DNA of 64,000 nt from Melanocharis versteri (lineage: Eukaryota; Chordata; Aves; Passeriformes; Melanocharitidae). The translations under genes were made by a program, and so were the position numbers. This document shows, in pieces, positions 25,201 through 37,000 of the stretch. The DNA is taken from positions 378,478 through 442,477 of the forward strand of contig VZTG01007186.1 of the NCBI GenBank assembly GCA_013397845.1. Direction: 5' to 3'. Under the pieces are notes generated by a model that ran no database searches, had not been told where the DNA came from, and saw only the letters and a list, made by a program, of their open reading frames with translations. Every line of letters starts with the position of its first letter. Within the stretch, counting starts at the first letter, position 1.

Positions 25201-26831
25201 AGAAGAGGGTGGGGGAAGTTTTCAACAGAGAGGCGTGACTAGAAAATGTAGCAATCAGCTCAGTTACACGTCAGGATTGACTTGTTTATTTTTCGAGTTA
25301 TGCTCGGTCAGAAATCAAAGGCATCTGAGCCTGAGATACGACAAATTTTCCATGGAAAAGCCAGATAAACACACGGGAGAAAAGCTGATGTAATGAGTAG
25401 GTGCATTTTGATTTTTTTGCCATCTTAAATTAAGAAATCATTTCAGTGCTTAGATTCTACAGCAAAGCCTCGACCTTCATGTGTGCCTTGGCTACCTCAC
25501 TGTGCACCAGGATAAAGCACCCTTGAAATGTGATTCTCAGTTACACAAGTGTCCCTTTATTCTTCAGGGAAGGCTATGGCCCAGCGTTTCTGTGTTCCAG
25601 GATGAGGAGTATTATGAGGTCACAAGAAAGAGGAAGGAGATGACAGGTATGGAGCAGTGTTAACCCTGCATATTCTTTTTCTATGTTGTGTTGTTCTGTA
25701 AGAGAATTGTTACCAGTGAACATCCACAAAGCTAACCTCACAGCCTCTACTCAAACCTCTTCTTAAATCTCCTGCTTTGATACAAACACTCCACAATAGC
25801 AAGCTGCTCTGTTACAAAACCTACATATCAGACTAATCATAATTTCTTTAGAGGCTTGCATTCCTTGTCATTGTTTATTACAGCTGTTCCTTGTCTTACC
25901 ATCACACCAGCAGGGAGCCCCAGGCACAGACCAGAATACCAATCTGAGACTCACTGAGTGAAAATCAGCTTTTTGCACCAAAGATCTTGCACGTTTATAC
26001 TTAGATTTCACAGCACTGCACAATGCAGCTCTACCTGTGATTGCCAGTCCCAAGCCTTACCCGAAGATGCACACACTTCATTCTCATGTTGCTGCCATAT
26101 GGCCATACAGGACAAAAGTTAAGAGAGAACAGGCAGCCTAACCAGCCTGACTGTAGCTTCCCCCCACCCCATTCCCTCTGAACAGCAGCTTCAGCCCTGG
26201 GAATGGCAAAGGAGAAGGATGCTCTTCAAACAGCAGCTCCAGAGCTGCGTCTGAGACCATCTTTGGTTCAGATCCAGCTGAAACAAAAGCACTGACAAAG
26301 CACAGAAGGCAAAAGTGCCGAGAGCTGTCCGGTTTGCCTGGCTGGAGTTCAAGCTGCAGGGCTGCCTCTAAGCTGCCTCTGGGCTAGAAATGGTGGGAAC
26401 TGATGCAGCAGAGCTCCCTGGGGCCAGTACTCTCTGCCATCACTTGAGAAAGCTACGTTTTCCTATTGTATCACAGCCATAGGGCACCAGATCCCCGTGC
26501 ACCTTACACCGTGTCCTCTTGAGACAGAATTAAATAGGATGCAGCTGCTCCTATGTCTACAGTCTTTCGTATACTTTAAGTCTTTATGCAAAACCTGAAC
26601 AAAATAGGTTTAGCCAAGAGACTCTACCTATTACTTGTGACTTAGTCCTCTTTCTCCTGACAAAATACAGATAATCTCTCATTACATGACCAAGTAAAAT
26701 CCCAATCTTTCCAATGAGGTGACAAGAAAGAGACTGGAAAAATAATTTAACAAAGTTTTCTAAGCAAAACACAGAACAATTCATAGACTTTTTTAAAGCT
26801 GGAAATAATATATGTTCTGATTATAGCTCAC
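22288..26831 (-). other. EXPH5 intron 3
   Basis: Long AT-rich intron with a GTGAGC donor. Short open frames in it look like chance. I see no recognisable transposon. Confidence 0.65.
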
Positions 26832-26976
26832 CGTGGTTGCTTCTGAGTCTGGGTTTTCCTTGATTTTCTAAAGGAGGAAAGCCAAGCAAAAGGTGATCTG
26901 AACCCCAGAAAGGAAGCTGAAGTGTTCTTTTGTGCTTGAGGATTTGTGCGGGATGACATTTTTATTTCTTTGTGGT
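26832..26976 (-). CDS. EXPH5: EXPH5 coding exon 3
   Basis: The exon encodes HKEIKMSSRTNPQAQKNTSA, then SFLGFRSPFAWLSSFRKSRK and TQTQKQP. The block SFLGFRSPFAWLSSFRKSRK corresponds to the conserved RSSFASLFSFRKSGK segment of mammalian EXPH5 that follows the Rab-binding region. The acceptor is TTTTTAG and the donor GTGAGC. Two leading bases complete an Asn begun in exon 2, and two trailing bases pair with the A of exon 4 to give Arg. Confidence 0.9.
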
Positions 26977-27879
26977 CTAAAAACATGGTAAAAAGTAGGT
27001 TTGTTTCAAGTTCTTAATAAATACAGTATTACAATATACATAAATGTTATGTCTTCATAAACAATTTTCTTTTGCTTACCTTTTATGTCAGGAAAATCCA
27101 GTTTTGACATTTTTTGACAGACTATGTGACATGCTGGTTTATAATGACTAACTAGAAGACAGAGGAAGATAAACAGGTCTAAAGTTTCAAAAGGTATTAC
27201 TGGTTTTGGGTGATGCACGTGAGATACATGAGGCTGATTTTCAGAAAGTAATCAGCACTCAATCACTTGAAAATCGTAACTGTTTTAAAATATAGGCAAA
27301 TCATGAATGATTTCTTTGGGAAGGCTATGACTCTGGCTATCTTCAAACATAAACTCAGGCTGCCTGTAAAAGCAGCTGGCGTTTGGTGGGAAGCTGAGGA
27401 TGAGTATCGCTCACAGATCAGGGAAAGAAACTGCAGGATCTGCTACACACCACAGTGAACTGCAGGATATAAGGAAACAAGATGTCACTCAGGAATAAGG
27501 CATTACATTTTTTTTTTCCATTTAAAGCAACACATGCCTGAAACAATACAACAGCCTGAAAATGGCTTATCCAGTGACTGTAGCAGAAAGCAAACCCAGG
27601 AATTAGAGCAAAGTGTCATTTGTAACAATAGCAAGGGGCAGCATTTTGGACATTGTCCAAAATGAAGTGAGAAATTCATGTCATGTGGTTTAAATCCCGT
27701 GTGTAATACATGGCTTTCCCTTCAGTGACAATCACTGTGTACTTCAAAATACCACATTCTTTACCACTTTCAGAGCCTAACCTCTTGGTGACATTGACTT
27801 GACAATGCAGGTGACATCGGGAGAGTCCTAACAGCACTCTGCTGTAGCCAGGATGGTCTAGGGATGTAGACACAGCAAG

Positions 27880-28010
27880 GTTTGCAGGTAGAAGTAGTAC
27901 CTTTTATTTAGCCAACTTAAACAGTTGGAAATACCAGACAAGCCTCTGAGGCACACAACCCCTTCTTCAGATCTGAAACAGAAACAGGAGCTTTCAAAGT
28001 TAAATACCAG
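27880..28010. repeat. Possible ancient SINE-like relic
   Basis: The sequence ACCTTTTATTTAGCCAACTT, followed after about 50 bases by ACAACCCCTTCTTCAGATCTG, matches in layout a widespread old amniote repeat (TTTATT-GACCAACT ... CTTCTTCAGGTCTG) that I know from other genomes but cannot name with certainty. Heavily decayed. Confidence 0.4.
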
Positions 28011-28615
28011 AGAACAATTATGCAGAGTTTAGTTAGCTAACACATCAATTAGACCATCTCTGAAAGAGAAAAATAGGTAGCTGTGGACTAAAGGGGATGT
28101 TGGGGGAAAAAAGGTCACGAAAGACTGAGATCTGTTCTGTGCAGGTCTGTAGTATTAGGGAAATGTTTAAGGTTTCACTTTTCTTTTGAAATACATGACT
28201 CTGCTTCCAGTGGCTATGAAGCACAAATAGGAAGAGCTCAATGAAAACATGCGCAAGTGTGAATGGAACAAAAGCATGTATTATGCATGAAAATTATCTG
28301 GATGGAAGATGAAAGACAATACAGAATACCATGCTTTTTATAGAAAAAACATGTTTCTTGTGCAAGTTCATTTTGGATGGGCATCAGAACCTGTGAAATG
28401 AGATCTCAAGAAATTGCTTCCTGGTCAGGCCAACTTTTCAGGCTTTGACACTCACTCTGATAATAAGCACTGGCATGCCTTTAGCCCTGTGTTACCAGAA
28501 AGAAGTTTTCCGCTGGTATATTCAAACCTTTCTAACCCAAACTCATCTACTTATTCCAAATGTCATTTAGGTGCTTTTAGTTTTTTTAAGAAAACTAGGC
28601 GAAGCCAAATTTTTT

Positions 28616-29150
28616 TGGTGCTGTTTTTGGCTGGTATAGTTACTTTTATCCATAGTAGCTTATATGGGCTGTGTTCTGGATTTGTGCTGGAAGCAGTGTG
28701 GGTAACACAGGGATGTTTTAGTTACTGCTGAGTAGCACTTACACAGTTAAGGCCTTTCTGCCTCTCACCCCACCTCACAAGCAAGCAGGCTCAGTGTGCA
28801 CAAGGAGCTGGGGGGGGACACAGCTGGGACAGCTGATCCCAGCTGACCCCAGGGACAGAAGAGAAGGAAGGGAGGATGTTCAGAGTGACAGTGCTTGTCT
28901 TCCCAAGCAAGCATTGTGCGTGATGGAGCCCAGCTTTCCTGGGGACAGCTGAACACCTGCCTGCCCACAGGAAGTGGTAACTTAATTCTTTGGTTTGCTG
29001 CCTCATGTGCAAGGCTTTTCTTTTTCCCGTTAAACTGTCTTTGTCTCAGCCCACAAGTTCTCTCACTTTTAGCCTCCTGCCCGTCCTGATGGAGGTCAAG
29101 TGAATGAGCTGCTGGGTGGCACTTAATTAATGGCTGGGGTTAAACCACAA
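28616..29150 (+). mobile_element. Endogenous-retrovirus LTR (avian ERVL-like), copy 1
   Basis: The stretch starts TGGTGCTGTTTTTGGCTGG and ends in a TGGCTGGGGTTAAACCACAA block. Inner landmarks are GGCTGTGTTCTGGATTTGTG, ACACAGGGATGTTTTAGTTA, TGCACAAGGAGCTGGG and TCTCACTTTTAGCCTCCTG. The same order recurs in the copies at 29813, 52394 and (minus strand) 59611. Contains no protein-coding capacity. Antisense to EXPH5 inside its intron 2. Confidence 0.85.
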
Positions 29151-29812
29151 GAGTGCTTTAGGATGCCCAGTGTAGGGCTCTAAGTGTTTGAGATAACAGA
29201 TTTCAGTGGAATGTGCTAGACTGAATTTATCACTGTTCTTGCTCTTCAGATATTAATTAACAGGCTCCAGTGCTTGCCATGGGGCTTGCTTGCCAAGCTG
29301 TGTATTAGAGCCTAGTGCTCCTTGCTGGAATGGTTACATGCCATGGTTATGGTGTACCTCTGAAGGGATTATGGCCAAAAATAAGTCTGTAGAAGGTACA
29401 GCTCGAAGCATCTGTGGCTGTGCACGTTGTCATGCTGGAGAACCTCAAAGTGTGTGGCCATGGATAAGACCACGACAGAGAAAGTACTCCCCTGCAGGGG
29501 CTGCAGCCACCAGTAAAGCCATGTTGGATTAGATGCATTTCTGATGGCATTATGGCCCATGGAGGAGGCCATGCTGGAAAAGGGGCACCTCAGACTGACT
29601 GGGGCTGTGGATAAGCCCATGCCACAGCAAGTGCATCCCTGGAGAGACTGAGGCTCTACTTGGAGCAGCTATACCCCTGAGACACTGCAGTATATGGGTA
29701 AGTCCAAGCTGGAGCAGGGGCAAGGGGAAGGCAGTGAGGTGGTTAACAGGGATATCCTGGATAGTGTGGGACCTGAGTGTGATGTAAATGGTATGGAATA
29801 AGGAGTAAAGAA
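29151..29812 (+). mobile_element. Remnant of ERV internal region between two LTRs
   Basis: About 660 bp between two same-orientation LTRs, with repeated GGCCATG/GCCATG-rich segments and a purine-rich stretch (GGAGCAGGGGCAAGGGGAAGG near 29712) that could be a degenerate polypurine tract before the second LTR. I recognise no gag, pol or env reading frame, so if this is a provirus nearly all of its inside has been deleted. Confidence 0.5.
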
Positions 29813-30406
29813 TGTGCTGGGTTTGGCTGCGATAGTTAATTATTTCCATAGTAGATAATATGGGGCCATGTTCTGCATTTGTGCTGAGAACAGTGTTGAT
29901 AATTCAGGGATGTTTTCCTCACTGCTGAGCAGGGCTTACACAGAGACAAGGCCTTCTCTGCTTCTCACTCTACTCCCTCAGCGAGTGGATTGGGGGTGCA
30001 CAAGAAGGCAGGAGGAGACACAGCTGGGAGAGCTGGCCTCAGCTGACCTGATGGAAATCCCATACCATATGGCATCAAGCTCAGCATATAAAATCTAGGG
30101 GAAGAAGAGGGAAGGGGGGGATGTTCACAGTGATGGCATTTGTCTCGTCAAGTCAAATGTGATGGAGCCCTGGAGATGGCTGAACACCTGCCTGACCATG
30201 AGGAGCGGTGAATGAATGCCTGGCTTTGCTTTGCTTTGCTTTGCTTTGCTTTGCTTGTGTGCGTGGCTTTTGCTTTATCTGTCTTTACCTCAACTGTCTT
30301 TACCTCAATTCACTTTTAGCCCTCCAATTCTCACCCCCTCCCACGGTGGGGGTGTGAGCGAGTGGCTGTTTAGTGCTTAGCTGCCAGCTGGGGTTAAACC
30401 ACAACC
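29813..30406 (+). mobile_element. Endogenous-retrovirus LTR (avian ERVL-like), copy 2
   Basis: Starts TGTGCTGGGTTTGGCTG and ends in a GGGGTTAAACCACAA block; carries a TATA-type box (CATATAAAATC, about 30083) and a CTTTG microsatellite. Same family as copy 1 and the copies at 52.4 and 59.6 kb. T-rich flanks at 28609-28615 and 30407-30411 could be a target-site duplication for copies 1 and 2 together, but low complexity makes this weak. Confidence 0.85.
30223..30256. repeat. (GCTTT)n microsatellite inside the LTR
   Basis: Six or more tandem GCTTT units inside LTR copy 2, an expansion of a TTTGCTTTGCTT motif common in this LTR family. Confidence 0.9.
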
Positions 30407-30496
30407 TTTTTGTATAATGCAGACATCACTGCTTTGATTGGGAAACTACCACTGTACTTACTATAATTACAGCAATTTCATTTTGATTAATAAAGA

Positions 30497-30690
30497 AATT
30501 TTTTACAGTGAGAACAATTAATCACTGGAACAGCCTCCTCATGGACATAGTAGAGTCCCCATCACTGATGGTTTACAAGATGTGACTGCAAATGGTGCTA
30601 AATAATCTCATCCAGGTTCCCTTTCCTATGAAAAACTGGACCTGAAGATCTTCTGATGTCCTTCACACCTGGGCCATACTGTGATTCTAA
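30497..30690 (+). mobile_element. CR1 LINE 3'-end fragment
   Basis: Contains CACTGGAACAGCCTCCTCAT, an AGTCCCCATC block and a terminal CATACTGTGATTCTAAC, the order of the last 190 bp of CR1. Old, 5'-truncated and without coding capacity. Confidence 0.8.
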
Positions 30691-30920
30691 CTATGGCATA
30701 ACAATATCAGGGATTTTCTCTTGTGAATCCCAGCTCTGCTTTTAACAGAATCTGCTTAAAGAAACATGCTCATTTTGAAAATATATCTTTGGTAAAACTA
30801 TATGAGAAGGAGCTCAGTGCAATTTCAGAAACTCCTTAACTCCTGTACTCTGACATGCTGTAAGCCATTGGTTTGGTGACGATTATTATATAGATAAGGA
30901 AATGGACAAATGCAACTCAC

Positions 30921-31078
30921 TGGTGTTTTTGTTCTTCCTTAGCTGATGCTCTAATGGTGGTTTTAACATTCTATTGACATCAATGTAATTCTGAAATTTT
31001 CTTCTTTTTATTTCTTCAAACCATTCTCCAGTCACTCCCTGCAGCCCTTTTTCAGACTTCTTTCTCTTCAGAAGTTTG
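30921..31078 (-). CDS. EXPH5: EXPH5 coding exon 2, Rab27-binding (Slp homology) region
   Basis: The exon encodes KLLKRKKSEKGLQGVTGEWF, then EEIKRRKFQNYIDVNRMLKP and PLEHQLRKNKNT. The core LQGVTGEWFEEI-(K/Q)-R-(R/K)-KF is the second Slp-homology motif, which in exophilins contacts Rab27; the aromatic Trp-Phe of TGEWF is present. The acceptor is TTTTTTAG and the donor GTGAGT. The exon starts with one base and ends with one base, so exon 1 must end in phase 2. The segment before LQGVTG is more basic and less like the human KRDIRWLQG. Exon 1, which should supply the start codon and the first helix of the Rab-binding domain, was not found. Confidence 0.93.
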
Positions 31079-34000
31079 CTAAAAAGGAAAAAAAAAAATT
31101 TAAGCCATTTTAGATATTACAGGCTCATCATTAGGAACTCTCCCTGTTGTTCATTAAAGTATTTACAGTATAGCTCTACATATAATGACTATCACAAAGT
31201 CAGTGAGACATGATACATTCACAGCAACCACATAAAAGTTTTAGTGACAGCAACATTCTACAGTTTAACAAATGAGATTATGCGACCAGGTTAAGTGGAT
31301 GACTCATATGCTTGTACTGTCCTCTTTCTTGAGGAAGTGCATCTTTTTTCCTTGCAAGAATAAGGCAATTCATACTCATTCTAAAACTAATTGAGAGTAA
31401 GATTAAGTTGATCCAATAATCAAATTAGAATAAATAACACTCTAAATAAAGCAATTTTTGAGATATTTATTCACTCAATTAAGTAGAAGCAATAAGAAGA
31501 TTATTTTTATTTTCAAGAGGAAGATCACTGATGGCCTGAGAGTGAGGCGTCCACTACACATTTTCTATGCAAAGAAGAACAATAAATTGTGAATCCAGCT
31601 AATAGATATTCATGCAACATGTCCAACATGTTTATCACATTTTCCTCTTTCCCTGATGCATAGTGATTCTGCCTGTGTTCAATATGGATGGAGGCAACTA
31701 ATAATGAACATGATTGTTCTGCCACACTGAGGTGAAGCCTGAGCAAGCTACACACATATGGCTGCAACTGAAGATATTTAGTAGCAAGTTCAGGTTTTAG
31801 ACCAAGAGGTCGCAGGAATGAATTGCTTAGCCGGACGTAAAAGAACAAGGTACAGTTGCAAAGGAGTGGGAATAGTGCAAGGGACATGCAAAATTACTTG
31901 TTTTCAAGTTACATTACGCTGGTGTGGAAAGCATAGATGCAAATACAGCAAATCCACACCCCAACTGATTCTAATGGCAACAAAACAAGACTTCATGCAC
32001 AGCCTGGAGAGGTAAAACCAATGTTTGAGCAAGGCTTTCATGTAAATCTGCCTCCTTAATCGGTGGTAAAAATCTGAGTCTAGGAATACAGATGCTCTCA
32101 GAGAATATAAGTTATTTCAGTTACCAATTTAAATAAAAAACTCATCCTAGACAATACTGCTTCACAAAACAAACTTAAAATTAAACATCTAGTCTGGAAA
32201 TAGACATATTTTGATCTGGAATTTATTGAGTTCATTGTCCATACTAGCCCCTACTGTGCATCTGGTGGCATCTGATGGACAGGAAGGCTGGAGGGAGACA
32301 TTTTTGGGAAATGAGTATTTCCCTTGAAGAAGATTACAGAGCCACATGCACGAGTACTGGCCATTCCAAATAAACTTATTACAAAGGCAAAAATGTTAAT
32401 CATCGCAGATATTACCGCACCATGGGAGTGACTAAACACCTAAATGCATTGTGCAGCCTGGAACGCAGCCTAGCACTGATGGGAAACAGGAGGGGACGAA
32501 CAGTGTGCTCTCAAGAGCCAACTCCATGACCTCACTCCTGTGGCCTTAGCAAAGGGGATCCAAGATCCTGGGAGGAGTAAAAGCACGGAGAGGAAGGCAC
32601 GAGCTGCCTGGGGAGCGGCTGCAGCCACAGCGACTGCCCAGGAAACAACCCCTGGGCGGTTCTGCTGAAGTCCCGAAAGCAGAGAGCACCTGTCCCGGTC
32701 CATGCCCGCAGCCTCTCAGAGCCCAGCCGCATTCCAGAGCAACGGGGAGTATGAAAACCCCACAACCACTCTAACATCGGCCATACCAGGCACTGCACGA
32801 ACGGGCCTGGCACTGAGAAACGGAGTTAAAGTCTTGCACAAACACTGACTTCAGTGCTTAAATACTGTAAAGTCATTACCGGTACATGCTTGGCATTATC
32901 TGTAGTTGTTATCCGTGAATGTGCTGCTTTCGAATGGTGCTGTCATCCCCAACTCATCAAATAAATCCTTTAAACTGCTTGTGCGTGTTTATATTTATGC
33001 ACACACGCAGGCCCATATATGGAACCCTATATGCGCAGTTATTTGAGTAACGAATAATAGTTAACGAATATGATACACGATATGTAATTGCAGTATTGCA
33101 TGACTATTAAGTATTTCTCCTTGGCGATGACTCCCAGACAAACCACATCATTTCCCTACATACCTGCTCTGTCAAGTTGACGTGCCCCCTCACGATACTA
33201 ATGAACGACAGTTGTGAGCCAGAAGGAAAGCCCATCTCAAAAAACAATTACAGCAGGAGATGGTATCTGCACTCAGTATTGCAATGAACCTGCCTCTGAG
33301 GCAGCACTATTGTTGCTCGGATTGCACATTATGTATTGAGACACTGCTCCATAGGAGTGTCAAAACACCTATTTGCCCTCTAAACCAAATGTACTAATCC
33401 TGCTTCCCAGTCTGCTCCATCTATCCTTACTCCTCATTTGTCTACAGCTACTTTCGTACACTTGGAGCCACTACCTTTTGAGAAGAGACAGCATCATTGT
33501 GACTGGGAAAAGCACCTATAAACTGTTGTGGGATTGAAGGCAAATCCATTCCCAGGATTCCTTACAGGAGACTGCTCCACGAACCAGAGCAGGCAGCAAT
33601 CCTAAATGACCTCACAGGCTCATTACCTTTTCCAATCTATTATTCTACACAGCAGCTAAACTAATGAATCACTCAGGAGCAATTTCTTCACACTGTTTTT
33701 AAAAACATCTCTCCCTTATTGGCACAAGGATGTCCCAGTATTTCTTACAGACATCTCCAGGGAAAAGTTAACCTAAAAGTTTGTATGCACTAGACTTTCA
33801 TGTGGGTTATCATAAATACTGTCAATAGATGTGTAGTCTCCCCTGCCACTTCCTGTTAGGATAATAAGGAGCTTTAATTGCTACTGTAAGAGGAAAGGCA
33901 TTTGTCTTTACCACCTTCACTCTGAATATAAAGAAGAACACGTGTTCAAGGCAGTAGAAACTGGGTTGCCAAATAGGACATCTGGGGACAATGCTGCTGT

Positions 34001-37000
34001 TAGCAGGGGACAGAGGACTCAATCCCATTTTTGCTAAAGCAGAAATTATGATCCCTATTGAATTTAGCAGAGCAGGATTTGGCCCTAAAGGACTCTTACC
34101 ACACACCTCATAAGAGAACAAATAAACAGTAACTACAAAGAATGAGGAATTGCAGCAGGTGAAGAATAAGCAGATCCAATTTGCTCACTGGATCAAAGCT
34201 CTCAGTGTCTGAAAAGACAAGGCTGAAAGGATTGCAGATAAAAATAGTGTTGAAAGCATTAGATAAAAACTACAGCAGGGCAGATAACTTGCAGTAACCT
34301 AAACCAAGCTTTTCTCTTTACTCTGTTCATATTCCTTGCTTTGTCAGGAAGAAAAGGCTAGAAATGTTGAAAAGCAATGCCCAAAGAACCTGTTCTTTCC
34401 TAATTTTTTTACTTCAATTTATCCCCTTCCCACTGCTTTATACATTATGCTGCACTGGTGAACTGTACAACTCCATCATTTCTATGACCAGCTATTTTTC
34501 TAAAAAACTCTGGCTGTTGTCACAGCCATGAGTAGCTCTAAAACGCATATGCAAGAAGATTTTCTTACTTATAGTTCCTTTCAAATTTATGAAAATAATT
34601 TAAAGACATACTTCCAAGTTGTCATCTTATTTGGAAAAAAGGGGGAAAAGAAGTATTACTGACAAAGGCAAAGACTACCGCAGGTGAGGTAATTTGAAAA
34701 AAAAATTATCTATAATTTCCTAGAAACATATAATAGCAATAACAACAACATTCTGGTTTCCAAGGTGCCAGAGAAGCTCCTGCGGCAGGTTAATCCTACC
34801 AGGAAGAAAAACAATGATATTCAGAGTCAACACACTCTTTCCTAGCACGTCAGACACACAACAGGTCTGTTTTCTAAGGCAGTCTTTATTCTTAGTAGCT
34901 GGTATACTTTTATTCACATTAAAGCATCTTTTGTTTATTTTTCTTTCTTACTGTTGTGTGTTCGGCTAATAAAAATGAACCGAGTCAGCTTCATTATTAC
35001 ATGTAAGACATTATGCACAAGTAGATGAATCACAGAGGAAAAATAACTCCCGTGTTTTGGTTGCATATACTACAAGCCAATGTAAAAAGATCTAACTGAA
35101 AATACACTTATTTTTTTAATTTGATATTTTTAAAATTAAGCATTTCCGCAGTAATTCTCTGAAAAATCAAGGTCTCCTCTATTTTGATGAACAAACTGTG
35201 TTGGCAATAATGCTTGCATCTAACCTGCTAGGTCATTGCCAATCAATCGCTCAATTTAAATTTTCTCTTCCCCTGAAATAACAGTTTTCATTAAGTGTTC
35301 ATCCTTTTCATCCTTCTGTCATTTTTGTTATTGTGTATTCATTTTATAATGCCCATTAACCCACTAAGTTGCCCTCAGATGTATTTATCTGAGTATGTGA
35401 CCAATAGACCTAAAGATGTGCATGGGCAAAGAGGATGTTCCACAACAATGAAGAACGAGGAGCGTGTGGGTTCAGGGTTTGTTACTGACCAGGATCCAAA
35501 CACCAATAAATGCAATGGAAGGACTTTCACTCTCCTGAGCAGGCGTCAGGCCAGACTGCGGGGGGGAGAGTCCCCTAGTGGCGACACCTCTGCATGGAAA
35601 GGAGCAACTGGAAGTGCCAAGGAATATTCACCTCAAGGCCGGGGGTGCCCAGCACCGAACGGCATGGGATATATTTTCAATTCCACTTTGATGGTCACAT
35701 GAAGACGCCAGCGCACAGTTATCTCTAAATATTTAGATTCCGGAAATGTGCAAAACCAAGAGACAGAAGTCAGGAGAAAGTGAAAAGGGAATTAATCTTC
35801 TCTTGTTTTTCCTCCCAGACAGTACATTTAAGAGGCAGAAGTATTTAAAACACAAAGATACCACTTTGGCACATGAATTTGATATGCAGCCTGAAGTATC
35901 CTTTCAAACAGCAAGTCGGGCTACATAAACAGATACCTGCAAACTGAAATATAATTTTATCCTTAGAACACTTTTCCGATAATAGGTATCAGATTCACAC
36001 ACTAAGTCCTGCTCTGTGTGTCAGGGATACAGCCAAGGAATATGTGAGTTAAAGGCAGAACATCTTTTCTGCCCTTACTAAAGCTCTACCTTGTCTAGTC
36101 ACAGGGAAAACCCTTCCATTTCCACCTCTCCTCTTCTTAATCAAAAAGCAGAATAAATCACAAAATCTGACATTATTACACTATCTCTATTCAGCAAATT
36201 TATTCTTTTAAATTAAAGCTGGTCACCTGCTTTGAGATAGCTTAATCCAGCGGCATGGTGTACGTTCATTACACACAATCCACAAAGACAGTGAGACTAT
36301 GAGCATACACAAAACATTCTCACTGGACTCCCAATGTACATTGAATACTTCTACTCTATAAGTCTCAATGTCTTTTGTGTCTACAATTCTTTACCTTCAG
36401 CACCCTCTGTAGACTGACCAAAAGTTACCTCTGTTTTCTCCAAAGCATTAACTTCTCCTATTCAACCATGTGAAATTAATGTACTGACTTACACTAATTG
36501 CTGTTTTCCTTCATCAAGTCCAACACTCCTTTCCCCTTGAAGCTTTTGTCTGCTTTCCTGAGCAAGAGCATAGAATGACACTTTCCTTTGAAATGGGAAA
36601 CGGGGAAATGTTGTCAGGGCAAGAACAAAGGTTAATTCTCATGCTGACTACATAATTCCTCTCTGTTCTGGCAGCTCACGAATCAGAAGCTCTCAGTTAA
36701 AGCTCTGAAATCAGAAGCTCAATGACTGTCTTCAAAAAGTTAAGTTTTCAAAACAGAGCATTGAAAACTGAGATCACGGGAGCTGAGGGTCATGCATCCC
36801 AAGGTGTTACAATGCTTTTAACGTGAAACTATTTCTTTAGCAGCTACCTCAGGTTTACAGTGAAAACGTCATTTCAGCCTTGCTGGAACAAACAGAAAAG
36901 TACAGATCTTTTAGCAGTTATACATACTTAAAAATGAAAGCTTTTAGTCCTTTGGACGGCTGGTCACTACGCGTGAATGAGGTGGAATACCGCTAGGAAT

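Larger units (their letters stand above)
26977..30920 (-). other. EXPH5 intron 2 (contains an LTR element and a CR1 fragment)
   Basis: Intron of 3.9 kb, GTGAGT donor. The right half holds two LTRs and a CR1 tail, all antisense to EXPH5, and a SINE-like relic lies near 27.9-28.0 kb. Confidence 0.75.

Noticed and set aside
31525..31887. 120-codon minus-strand open frame just upstream of EXPH5 exon 2
   Set aside because: No family resemblance and no splice sites giving the required phase 2; its composition is that of the surrounding DNA.
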